A stretch of DNA of 19,530 nt from Bacillota bacterium. Its GTDB lineage: Bacteria > Bacillota > UBA4882 > UBA8346. Below the pieces are notes generated by a model. The model was not told the DNA's origin and ran no database searches. It saw nothing but the letters and a program-made list of their open reading frames with translations. The stretch is taken from positions 1 through 19,530 of the forward strand of contig JAEZJK010000118.1 in the NCBI GenBank assembly GCA_023415835.1, written 5' to 3'. Positions within the stretch are counted from its first letter, which is position 1. Every line of letters starts with the position of its first letter. Made by a program: the position numbers and the translations under genes. Below, one piece after another: positions 6,611 through 13,175 of this stretch.

Positions 6611-8263
6611 TCAGCTCCCGGTAATCATTTTAACAATTGCGATTGTTACCCCGGTAATCCCTTCGCCGCCAAGCATTCCTGAAGCGGCGACATTGCCGGT
6701 TACCTCCGATTTGCGGAGTCGGTCAGTGATAAACCTGATGGCGCCGCCGAGAAAAATCGGCGCCGATATTTCGAAAGGCAGATAAACACCGATTCCTAAC
6801 GTCATTACCGGGACTTTTAAAAGGTATAACATACTTCCGATTACGGCGGTGATTCCAAAAACCACCGGTTCGCCGACTCCGTTAATCATTTGACTTACCA
6901 TAAACGCCTGGCCTGCCGTCAACCCTTTATCAGGACCGACGCCGCCGAACTGCCCAACTACGGCGAACATTGCCAAGGCGGCAACTATAGCGCCCACTAA
7001 ACCGCCGACTACTTGAGAAATCAATTGGGCCACCGGGTTTGTACCCAGGATTCGGCCTGCCTTGTAATCAAATAGCAGGTCGCCGGAGTACCCGCAAGCT
7101 ACAGCGACAGCGGCTGCGATAAAGAAGGAAGTGGTAGCGTCGATGGGGATAATCAGGCGGATGGCAAGCAAGACGATGATTCCGAAGATTTCCATTGGAT
7201 TAATTCCGGTCTCGCCGCTGATGATTGCCGCCATCGCCGAGGCGAGTAAAACCCCTAACATCAAGAGAAAAGAGGGAATAGGCCCGATTCCGGATACGAT
7301 TGAGAGCACAAAGGCAATAGCTACCCCCAGCAGTGACCAAATTCTTACTTTGCTTGTATTGGCGCTAGGATTTACTTGGGCCGCTTGTTTTTGAACAGTA
7401 GCAACTGGTTTCTTTTTAAGTAATGTTAAGATATATCCCAGTAAAATACCTAAACCGGTTCCGACCATCAGGCCAATTCCTAAGGTATTCTTGAAATTGA
7501 CGGCTGCTTGGATTGATGGGAAGAGTTTTAAGGCTGTTCCAAAAGGGATAATTATTAGATATGAAAGGAGCGCTCCCAGAAACCAGACGCCGGTGTAAAG
7601 CGTTCCGATGATGTAGCCGATTCCGACAGCCATCGGTGAGGTCCAGAACCCAAGCTGAAAATTTCGAGCATAAAGCCATTTAGAGGTGATGGCCGCCGGC
7701 ACCCACCCCAGACTATCCCGGAAGTAAGTGAATACCGCAGTTAAACCCATTGCCCCAAAGAGTATGATTGATTTTTTACCGCCGGCGTCGCCGACACTGA
7801 TTGTCTCGGCAGCCGCTTCACCAATCGGAAATGGTAAAGCCTCCCGGTCGATAAACCGCTGGCGCAGAAACCAAGTTAATACGCTTCCTAAGATTACACC
7901 GGCCAGAGCGATTGCAATCACTTGCCATAGGTGTTCATCGCTAAACCCTTGACCTTTCCAAATGCCGTTAATCCATAGTCCTGGGAGGGTAAAAGCCAAA
8001 CCGCCGGCTACCATTGCTCCGGCTGACATTGCGGTCTGAGTGACGTTAATTTCATTCAAAGTTGTTTTACCGAGGATCTTTAATAGCGCCATCGAAAGCA
8101 CGGCCACAAAAATGGTGGGCCAGGGGAGAGCGCTTATCCGCAGCGCCACATACATCGAACTGGCGGTAATTACGATTGAGCCGATCGTTCCTAAAATAAG
8201 GCTGCGTAGCGATAATTGCGTAATTCCAAATAAGCTTCGTTCCTGATTAGGTTGATCCGACAT
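6611..8263 (-). CDS. OPT-family oligopeptide/metal-chelate transporter
   Basis: A 550-residue polytopic membrane protein with about 14 hydrophobic segments. It belongs to the oligopeptide transporter (OPT) family, proton-coupled importers of small peptides or metal chelates. Family-like features are the N-terminal ALRISALPWP region, FPIGEAAAETI near residue 150, the NPMEIFG stretch and the GYSGDLLFDYKAG segment in the second half, and the MSQMINGVGEPVVFGI region near the C-terminus. The start chosen is ATG 8263, seven nt after TAGGAGGT; a TTG at 8281 in frame overlaps that ribosome binding site and is rejected. It is the first gene of an operon with coaW, and a long structured leader with a terminator lies upstream, which suggests ligand-dependent attenuation. 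The substrate is unknown; the partner gene makes a pantothenate-related compound worth testing. Confidence 0.88.
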   Translation of the reverse strand: MSDQPNQERSLFGITQLSLRSLILGTIGSIVITASSMYVALRISALPWPTIFVAVLSMALLKILGKTTLNEINVTQTAMSAGAMVAGGLAFTLPGLWINGIWKGQGFSDEHLWQVIAIALAGVILGSVLTWFLRQRFIDREALPFPIGEAAAETISVGDAGGKKSIILFGAMGLTAVFTYFRDSLGWVPAAITSKWLYARNFQLGFWTSPMAVGIGYIIGTLYTGVWFLGALLSYLIIIPFGTALKLFPSIQAAVNFKNTLGIGLMVGTGLGILLGYILTLLKKKPVATVQKQAAQVNPSANTSKVRIWSLLGVAIAFVLSIVSGIGPIPSFLLMLGVLLASAMAAIISGETGINPMEIFGIIVLLAIRLIIPIDATTSFFIAAAVAVACGYSGDLLFDYKAGRILGTNPVAQLISQVVGGLVGAIVAALAMFAVVGQFGGVGPDKGLTAGQAFMVSQMINGVGEPVVFGITAVIGSMLYLLKVPVMTLGIGVYLPFEISAPIFLGGAIRFITDRLRKSEVTGNVAASGMLGGEGITGVTIAIVKMITGS

Positions 8264-8350
8264 GTCATAACCTCCTATCAATATCTTACCTGGCGCGGTA
8301 GTAATTTAGACAATTGACTAAGGGTCGGCTAAAATATTACTGCCGATATT

Positions 8351-8388
8351 TTTTCAGGAGACGGGGCTCTGCTGTAGTCTCTTGAAAA
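8351..8388. repeat. Second hairpin in the OPT leader
   Basis: A 12-bp stem (8351-8362 with 8377-8388) with a 14-nt loop, between the leader terminator and the OPT start. In the minus-strand transcript it has one A-C mismatch; on the plus strand the same position is a G-U pair. There is no U-tract. Confidence 0.5.
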
Positions 8389-8426
8389 GTTTTAGCGGAA
8401 GTTATATTTTGGCGATCCCGAAAAGG

Positions 8427-8456
8427 AACAAAAAGCCTTCCTGAAGACAGGAAGGC
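8427..8456 (-). terminator. Intrinsic terminator inside the OPT leader
   Basis: On the minus strand a perfect 9-bp stem, GCCTTCCTG with CAGGAAGGC (8456-8448 with 8443-8435), and a 4-nt loop are followed by five T residues, G and two T. It ends about 165 nt before the OPT start codon. Confidence 0.8.
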
Positions 8457-8556
8457 ATAAAGATCCTAAGCGATCCTCCGTCTTAGTCTGATGATCCAAG
8501 CGGACTTAACGAAAACCAATAACCACGCGCTAGTGCGGCTCCGGGGATACCGCCTT
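8427..8556 (-). ncRNA. Candidate riboswitch-like leader or small RNA of the OPT-coaW operon
   Basis: From a predicted start near 8556 the minus-strand transcript of about 130 nt contains: a GGCGG 5' arm that can pair with CCGC about 10 nt later, or alternatively with 8420-8411 beyond the terminator (about 10 bp, with bulges); a short CGC/GCG hairpin; and a longer hairpin made by 8504-8496 and 8486-8477 with one bulged base and a 9-nt loop. The last has a G-U pair only in the minus-strand reading, which favours this strand. A GAUC...GAUC mini-hairpin and a strong intrinsic terminator follow. The order promoter, folded domain, terminator, gene is that of an attenuating riboswitch. I do not recognise the consensus of any known class (S-box, T-box, TPP, FMN, cobalamin, lysine and c-di-GMP were considered). 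A free small RNA is the alternative. Confidence 0.5.
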
Positions 8557-8562
8557 TTTAAC

Positions 8563-8591
8563 AATATAACATCAGATTTATATTTAGGCAA
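8563..8591 (-). promoter_or_regulatory. Sigma-A promoter of the OPT-coaW leader
   Basis: On the minus strand TTGCCT (8591-8586), a 17-nt spacer and TATATT (8568-8563). The expected start is near 8556, directly before the GGCGG 5' arm of the folded leader. Confidence 0.65.
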
Positions 8592-8640
8592 GGGGTTTTT
8601 TGGAAAAGTTAACCTAATTGAAACGGGAGCGGAAGAAAAA

Positions 8641-8668
8641 TGCATACTATAAATTTAATTCAACTTAT
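8641..8668. repeat. Partial copy of the 12.1-kb palindromic element end
   Basis: Positions 8651-8668 are identical over 18 nt to the right end of the element at 12086-12211 (12194-12211). The preceding 10 nt match at about 7 positions, so the similarity extends to about 28 nt. No matching left arm was found upstream, so this is a solo or truncated end. Confidence 0.6.
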
Positions 8669-8798
8669 TTAATCCTATCTAGATTGCGGGTAAAATAATT
8701 TCTTAACCAGCTCTTAATCTAAACATTGATCGTCCTTAATCAGACGGTGATATGTTAAAGATACGATACAAATAAAAGTGAGTAAATTGGAGGCATTG

Positions 8799-9611
8799 AT
8801 GATGAACAAAACGGTTTTATGGATAGTCATTGGCCTGGTGGTAATCGGTGGTTTGATTTTTATGATAACAAATAACCAGTCCAATCTTAACGGAAGTTTA
8901 CAAGTAGTCGGTTCAACTTCGGTCCAACCGCTGGCGGAGGAGTTGGCTCAGGAATTTATAGCTCAAAATCAAGGGATTCAAATTGCAGTCCAGGGCGGAG
9001 GCTCAGGGGCCGGAATTAAAGCCGCTAGTGATGGAACCGCCGAGATTGGCAACAGTTCCCGTGAATTGAAAGCGGAAGAAAAAGGGTTATATGAAACGGT
9101 GATTGCCAGGGACGGAATCGCCATAGTGGTCAATAAGGAAAACCAAGTAACTAACCTTAGTTTCGAGCAACTTCAGAAGATATACACCGGTGAATACACC
9201 AATTGGAAACAAGTAGGCGGCCCGGATCTGGCGGTTGTCGTAGTTAACCGGGAAGCCGGTTCCGGCACCAGGGGCGCCTTTGAAGAAATCGTATTGCAAA
9301 AGTTACAAAATACTAACCAAGGCTTAGTGCAAGCTTCGACCGGAGCGGTCCAACAAACCATTTCCGTCACTAAAGAAGCTATTGGTTATATTTCACTGGG
9401 TTCGTTAGATCAAGAATCGGTTAAAACGGTTACAATTGACGGTATCGAATGTAACGCCGTAAATATCCTTGCTGGAGACTATAAGGTACAACGGCCTTTT
9501 CTGATGCTTACCAAAGAGGAGCCGACAGGTTTAGTCAAAACATTCTTGGATTGGGTGACCGGTCCGGAAGGCCAAAAAATCGTAGCCGGGGATTTTATCC
9601 CCGTTAAATAA
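8799..9611 (+). CDS. pstS: PstS-like phosphate-binding protein, membrane-anchored
   Basis: A periplasmic-type substrate-binding protein for inorganic phosphate, about 270 residues. After a single N-terminal hydrophobic segment (residues 5-23) come the phosphate-binding blocks VVGSTSVQPLAEEL (37-50), GGGSGAGIKAASDGTAEIGNSSREL (67-90) and REAGSGTRGAFEE (151-163). Normal PstS proteins in Gram-positives are lipoproteins with a lipobox Cys; here no Cys follows the hydrophobic stretch, so the segment probably acts as an uncleaved anchor. The transporter genes pstC, pstA and pstB are not in the window. The start is ATG 8799, or ATG 8802, after GGAGG at 8789-8793; an in-frame GTG at 8778 lies upstream of the ribosome binding site and is rejected. 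A weak promoter may lie near 8726-8754. A signalling or auxiliary role is possible. Confidence 0.87.
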   Translation: MMNKTVLWIVIGLVVIGGLIFMITNNQSNLNGSLQVVGSTSVQPLAEELAQEFIAQNQGIQIAVQGGGSGAGIKAASDGTAEIGNSSRELKAEEKGLYETVIARDGIAIVVNKENQVTNLSFEQLQKIYTGEYTNWKQVGGPDLAVVVVNREAGSGTRGAFEEIVLQKLQNTNQGLVQASTGAVQQTISVTKEAIGYISLGSLDQESVKTVTIDGIECNAVNILAGDYKVQRPFLMLTKEEPTGLVKTFLDWVTGPEGQKIVAGDFIPVK

Positions 9612-9626
9612 GGATATGTCTTCTCA

Positions 9627-9660
9627 GAAAAGGCCAACCTTTAGAACGGTTGGCCTTTTC
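9627..9660. terminator. Bidirectional terminator between pstS and sspH
   Basis: A 13-bp stem (9627-9639 with 9648-9660) with an 8-nt loop. Its ends are A-rich and T-rich, giving a U-tract in both directions. It serves the convergent pstS and sspH genes. Confidence 0.85.
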
Positions 9661-9700
9661 CAATTCTTCGTTCGGATTCGCCGGTTTTGGTATGCTCCTA

Positions 9701-9880
9701 TTAGCCAGGTCCAATCTCGGTCAGTTCGGCCACAGGCACTTCCATTACCAAGTTGGAGTTTAAATCCCTAATCTGTGCTTCATCTTCCGACACTTCATCA
9801 ATCCAGACGGGGACATTTTGATAAGTAACATAGATATTCTCCGGCGAATGCAGGATCTCTTCGGCCCGTTCTCGGTTCAT
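9701..9880 (-). CDS. sspH: H-type small acid-soluble spore protein
   Basis: A 59-residue protein whose frame starts MNRERAEEILHSPENIYVTY and continues with VPVWIDEV, an acidic middle and VPVAELTEI. This is the pattern of SspH-family small acid-soluble spore proteins: an N-terminal RAKEIL-SPE-I-VTY block, the VWI motif, and a C-terminal V-V-EL block. These minor SASPs are made in the forespore and packed in the spore core; their individual role is minor or unknown. GGAGG lies 10 nt before ATG 9880. The gene is short and easily missed. It ends at a terminator shared with pstS. A forespore (sigma-F/G) promoter is expected, but I could not place one with confidence. It shows that the organism, or its recent ancestor, forms endospores. 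Confidence 0.85.
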   Translation of the reverse strand: MNRERAEEILHSPENIYVTYQNVPVWIDEVSEDEAQIRDLNSNLVMEVPVAELTEIGPG

Positions 9881-10049
9881 CCTTTTTCAACCTCCAATAC
9901 AGTATTCTTTTTTAATTGACGGCCGATGGTATTATTACCAATTAAGAGTAAAATAAGACAGATAGAGCCGGATTGGTGATGGTTAAAGATTAAGAATATT
10001 AACTTAAGCCAGGGCGACTAACTTATAGTTAAAACAAACCTTCCTTCAT

Positions 10050-11408
10050 CTACCACTTAATTCCATCGAAATACAGTTCGCCTTTCCAGGTGGGCGCGGT
10101 TTCCGGACGGTTAATCATTACCCCAAATCCCCGGATACAATCGGCGTTACCATGTACTACTTTGCCGCGCCATTTATATTTAAAAGTATTCCAGCCGCTT
10201 TTTTGCAGCGGGAAGTTTTCACTGGTATCGGTAATCCACGGCGCGCTAAATGTGGAGTAAATCAAAAATTGGAGGGAATAACCCAACTGCGCCAGATCTT
10301 CCGGGATATAGATATTGACTTCCAGTTCCTGGTCGGCGAAGTTTTCGAAATAGACCGAGGAGGTGTTGAAATTCAACGAATTGTACTTGGTAAAATCAGC
10401 GGCGACTTTAAAACTCCCCGGGTTTTGGTCCGTTGAATATTTAGGGCCGGCGGCATATGAGTTTTGAGCGAAAACATTGGTCTGCCAGTCGTAATATTGG
10501 GTAGTAGTTTTAAAGTCATACTTAAAAGTACCGTAGTTAAGGTCAATTGCGCCAATCCCCCGGTGGTTCCTGTCCCCGAGCAACAGCCGTAGACCGTCAA
10601 TTAGGGTCAAACGGGTGTTGGTGGAGTGATCGGAACCGGGGTAAATATGATGCAAGAAACGGAAGTCTTTCAGCCTTTTGCTTTCCAGAATTTTAAAAAG
10701 GGTATCGTTGGGTGTGTGATAATCTTCCTGACCTTCCAGTTCTCCATAGGCCAGATAAAGATGGGACGTGATTACTCTCGTCTTGGACGCTAATTCCCGG
10801 GCCAGATCCAATACTTTGGACCCCGGCCCCAACAGATAAGGCGAGCTGCCGATATAACCCCAAAACGTGGCGTCCTTAGCTAAAGAATTTTTCAGAAAGG
10901 CGTAGGCGACAAAATGCCCTCCGCATGAAGCGCCAAAGATAATCCGTTTTTGGGGATCGCTGCTAATTTTACGTTCCACCATCGGAATTATCTCTTTTTG
11001 AACCGCTTTCAGAAAATTCTCCGGTTTCAGCAGCAAATCGGGAATTCGAACTTGACCTGCATCGTACTTTTCAGGATAGCCGATTCCGGCGACGATCACG
11101 GGAGGGATGATTTTTTTGTAAGTGAGATAGTGAATATATTTATGGTCCATCCGGCGCCATTGACCGTCGGTGACATAGATGACCGGAAGGTTTTTTAAGT
11201 TTTTGCTTTCCGGGAGGTAACTGATATCGATCTGAAATTCAGTGGTGGTGTTTTGGGGCTTAATTATGAAGCTCTCCATGGTGATATTGAAATCATAAAC
11301 ATCATAATCCACCTTAAACGGTTTCATAATTTCTTCAGCAGGCGAAGCCTGATATGCAACGGGGCTTAATAACAACAACAATAATGCCCAGAGGATGTTC
11401 CTTTTCAT
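10050..11408 (-). CDS. Secreted esterase (esterase D-like alpha/beta hydrolase) with C-terminal beta-sandwich-like region
   Basis: A 452-residue exported protein. Signal peptide: MKRN followed by a Leu-rich core, with cleavage likely after AYQA (residue 21). Residues about 30-280 form an alpha/beta hydrolase of the putative esterase/enterochelin-esterase type: LPVIYVTDGQ (74-83), the nucleophile elbow FGASCGGHF with Ser161, acidic candidates E223-D229 in YGELEGQED, and the catalytic His261 in PGSDHSTN. Residues about 310-452 look like a separate beta-rich domain (Asn/Phe/Tyr-rich, ending in GELYFDGIKW), similar in style to carbohydrate-binding domains, so the enzyme may deacylate polysaccharide or a surface glycan. 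The start is ATG 11408 with AAGGTGG 8 nt upstream; a GTG at 11426 overlaps that site. The gene is monocistronic with its own strong promoter. The substrate is not deducible. Confidence 0.82.
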   Translation of the reverse strand: MKRNILWALLLLLLSPVAYQASPAEEIMKPFKVDYDVYDFNITMESFIIKPQNTTTEFQIDISYLPESKNLKNLPVIYVTDGQWRRMDHKYIHYLTYKKIIPPVIVAGIGYPEKYDAGQVRIPDLLLKPENFLKAVQKEIIPMVERKISSDPQKRIIFGASCGGHFVAYAFLKNSLAKDATFWGYIGSSPYLLGPGSKVLDLARELASKTRVITSHLYLAYGELEGQEDYHTPNDTLFKILESKRLKDFRFLHHIYPGSDHSTNTRLTLIDGLRLLLGDRNHRGIGAIDLNYGTFKYDFKTTTQYYDWQTNVFAQNSYAAGPKYSTDQNPGSFKVAADFTKYNSLNFNTSSVYFENFADQELEVNIYIPEDLAQLGYSLQFLIYSTFSAPWITDTSENFPLQKSGWNTFKYKWRGKVVHGNADCIRGFGVMINRPETAPTWKGELYFDGIKW

Positions 11409-11522
11409 CTCATCAACCACCTTCACTAAATTTGATTTCTCGAGTTTTTGGAAGAACAGCTATTACTTAATTTCCAATGGGGCAGGTCATAATTTTCTTC
11501 GCTGGGCTACTTTTAGATTAAA

Positions 11523-11551
11523 ATAATATAACGAAGTTTTCCAGTTGTCAA
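11523..11551 (-). promoter_or_regulatory. Sigma-A promoter of the esterase gene
   Basis: On the minus strand a perfect TTGACA (11551-11546), a 17-nt spacer and TATTAT (11528-11523). It lies about 115 nt upstream of the start codon, leaving a fairly long untranslated leader in which I saw no clear structure. Confidence 0.75.
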
Positions 11552-11580
11552 CATTTTTTCCAATTGTCCCGATTTCTAAA

Positions 11581-11790
11581 TGGAGAGTTCGAATTATTCT
11601 CTCGAGTGTCTCGATCATGCTCTGGAGAATTCGCTTTATTCTCCCGAGAATTCAAGTTATATTCCGGAGTATCTCAATCATACTCCCGAGAGTTCGGATT
11701 ACTCTTCGGAGTGTTTGAATTACATTCCCGAGTACCCAGCTCATATTCCAGAGAGTCTCAATTACTTTTTTGAATATCTCAACATTCTCG
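11581..11790. repeat. 21-bp degenerate tandem repeat, about 10 copies
   Basis: The stretch divides exactly into 21-bp units beginning at 11581, 11602, 11623, 11644, 11665, 11686, 11707, 11728, 11749 and 11770. Each has the outline ccGAGagtcTcaATtAtatTC. The core GAG at positions 3-5 is kept in nearly all copies, and most units end in TTC or CTC. There are no spacers, so it is not CRISPR. Read on the plus strand from 11580 it is open for 97 codons and gives a 7-residue repeat (for example YLNYIPE), but that frame has no ribosome binding site. It lies upstream of the esterase promoter. Confidence 0.8.
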
Positions 11791-11989
11791 GGGGTCTGTC
11801 AGTTTTTTTACCGAAACTTCTTTGGAAAACAGGTAATTTGGAAGATATTAGCGAACTTACATATAATTTTTGAAACTAGTTATGTTAGCTAAAGCCGTAC
11901 TGGGTTGTGCTTCAGATAATTCATGATGTAGCGTTCCCACATCCATCCATCGAAGTCCTATAAAACCGTGGAAACAAAATTAAAATTAG
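11791..11989. other. Remainder of the 11409-12299 intergenic zone
   Basis: The 891-bp gap between the esterase and AraC genes holds, in order, the esterase promoter, the 21-bp repeats, this AT-rich piece, and two palindromic elements. In this piece I see no gene with a ribosome binding site and no RNA gene. Confidence 0.55.
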
Positions 11990-12075
11990 ATAGGATGAAA
12001 TAAATTACTTAACCAAGATTTGCATTCTTAAAGCCGAATGCAAATAGAATCAATTTCGTATTTATTTCATCCTAT
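11990..12075. repeat. Nested palindromic element A, 86 bp
   Basis: An outer perfect 16-bp inverted repeat (11990-12005 with 12060-12075) encloses an inner perfect 10-bp stem (12018-12027 with 12036-12045) with an 8-nt loop. The architecture equals that of the element at 4691-4792, although the sequence differs. Its right end fuses with a 16-bp perfect palindrome, TATTACAGCTGTAATA (12073-12088), that joins it to element B. Confidence 0.7.
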
Positions 12076-12085
12076 TACAGCTGTA

Positions 12086-12211
12086 ATAAGTTGAATTAAA
12101 TTCATTAATTTTTTCATCACGGGGCTGGTCGGAAGCTCCGCTTCCTGCTCGCCTATGCATCCTATCCGGCTTTAGGGACCTGATGCGTATTAGAAATTTA
12201 ATTCAACTTAT
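12086..12211. mobile_element. MITE-like element B, 126 bp, with 17-bp terminal inverted repeats
   Basis: Terminal inverted repeats are 17 bp and perfect (12086-12102 with 12195-12211). The interior is distinctly more GC-rich and includes a perfect 6-bp hairpin, GGAAGC/GCTTCC, and a CATCA/TGATG pair. There is no coding capacity. The right end recurs at 8651-8668. A non-autonomous transposable element is the best explanation; clear target-site duplications were not found. The element sits about 90 bp before the AraC gene. Confidence 0.55.
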
Positions 12212-12299
12212 ATAGATCAAACCTGCATTATATTGCACCAAAAGACGGGAGAAGCATATTTATTTCTGATATTCTCTTAATCGAAAGGAGGCAGTGCGT

Positions 12300-13175
12300 T
12301 TGGATTGGCTACAGCGAATGAACGGCGCAATCAGTTACATTGAAAACAATTTGACTAATGAGATCAAATACGAGGAGCTTTCGAAGATAGTTTGTTGCTC
12401 TATCTATCATTTCCAAAGGATGTTTTCATTCTTAACCGATGTGCCGTTATCTGAGTATATAAGGCGCAGGCGACTTACTCAGGCTGCATATGAGCTTAGA
12501 AATAGCAATATCAAAGTAATTGATCTGGCTTATAAATATGGTTATGAATCGCCTGACGCCTTTACCCGCGCTTTCCAAAACATGCATGGCGTTACTCCCA
12601 CATTAGCGCGAAATATGGGCGTAAAACTAAAAGCCTATCCTCGCATGTCCTTTCATATTTCGATTAAAGGAGATGTTGAGATGAACTATAGAATTGAGGA
12701 GAAAAAGAGTTTTACGGTAATTGGCAAGAAAATAAAGGTATCTACCATAAATAGTCAAGATAATATTATCCCTAAGTTCTGGGGCGAGTGCAACCAAAAA
12801 GGAGTTACAGAAATGATTTGCGGGTTTTCAAAGAAAACCGAGGAGAAACAAACTGGAATAAATCTGCTTGGAATATGCGTGGATGTTGGTATTCCAAATG
12901 AGTTTGAGTATTGGATTGGCGTCGAAACAGATAGCAATTCAGTATCATCTGAATTGGATAAAAGGTTAATTCCCTCAGCGACTTGGGCTATTTTTGAAGT
13001 GATAGGATCAATGCCTAGCGCTATCCAAAATATGTGGAAACGGATCTTTACAGAGTTCTTTCCTGAATCCGGTTATGAACGAGCGAATTTACCAGATCTC
13101 GAACTTTATCCGCCAGGGGATAACAGCAGTCCGGATTATAAAACAGAAATATGGGTTCCTATTGAGAAAAAATAA
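12300..13175 (+). CDS. AraC-family regulator with GyrI-like effector-binding domain
   Basis: A 291-residue transcription regulator. Residues 1-105 hold the two AraC helix-turn-helix units: AISYIENNLTNEIKYEELSKIVCCSIYHFQRMFSFLTDVPLSEYIRRRRL, and the second unit with IDLAYKYGYESPDAFTRAFQNMHGVTP. Residues about 125-291 form a GyrI/Rob-type small-molecule-binding domain (YRIEEKKSFTVIGKKIKV; IFEVIGSMP; FPESGYERANLPDLELYPPGD; TEIWVPIEK). Proteins of this architecture often sense amphipathic drugs or other toxic compounds. The start is TTG 12300, 8 nt after GGAGG, and gives the usual (M)DWLQRMN beginning; the GTG at 12294 is only 2 nt from that site. The stop codon is embedded in the remnant of a GNAT gene, and C45 and beta-lactamase-like genes follow on the same strand. 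Confidence 0.9.
   Translation: MDWLQRMNGAISYIENNLTNEIKYEELSKIVCCSIYHFQRMFSFLTDVPLSEYIRRRRLTQAAYELRNSNIKVIDLAYKYGYESPDAFTRAFQNMHGVTPTLARNMGVKLKAYPRMSFHISIKGDVEMNYRIEEKKSFTVIGKKIKVSTINSQDNIIPKFWGECNQKGVTEMICGFSKKTEEKQTGINLLGICVDVGIPNEFEYWIGVETDSNSVSSELDKRLIPSATWAIFEVIGSMPSAIQNMWKRIFTEFFPESGYERANLPDLELYPPGDNSSPDYKTEIWVPIEKK

Noticed and set aside
8427..8556. T-box, S-box, TPP, FMN, cobalamin, lysine or c-di-GMP riboswitch
   Set aside because: None of the conserved core words I know for these classes is present; a GGGGATACCGCC stretch on the plus strand resembles a T-box end only slightly, and the downstream plus-strand gene is pstS.
8778..8798. GTG start for pstS
   Set aside because: The ribosome binding site GGAGG (8789-8793) lies downstream of this codon, so the ATG at 8799 or 8802 is used.
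11581..11790. CRISPR array
   Set aside because: Repeat units are directly adjacent with no spacers, and no cas genes are present.
11564..11873. Two open frames across the 21-bp repeats as protein genes
   Set aside because: Neither has a ribosome binding site or a promoter. A 21-bp repeat stays open in any frame that lacks a stop in the unit, so openness is weak evidence. Kept only as a finding.
12294..12299. GTG start for the AraC regulator
   Set aside because: It lies only 2 nt after GGAGG; TTG 12300 has 8 nt spacing and yields the family's usual N-terminus.
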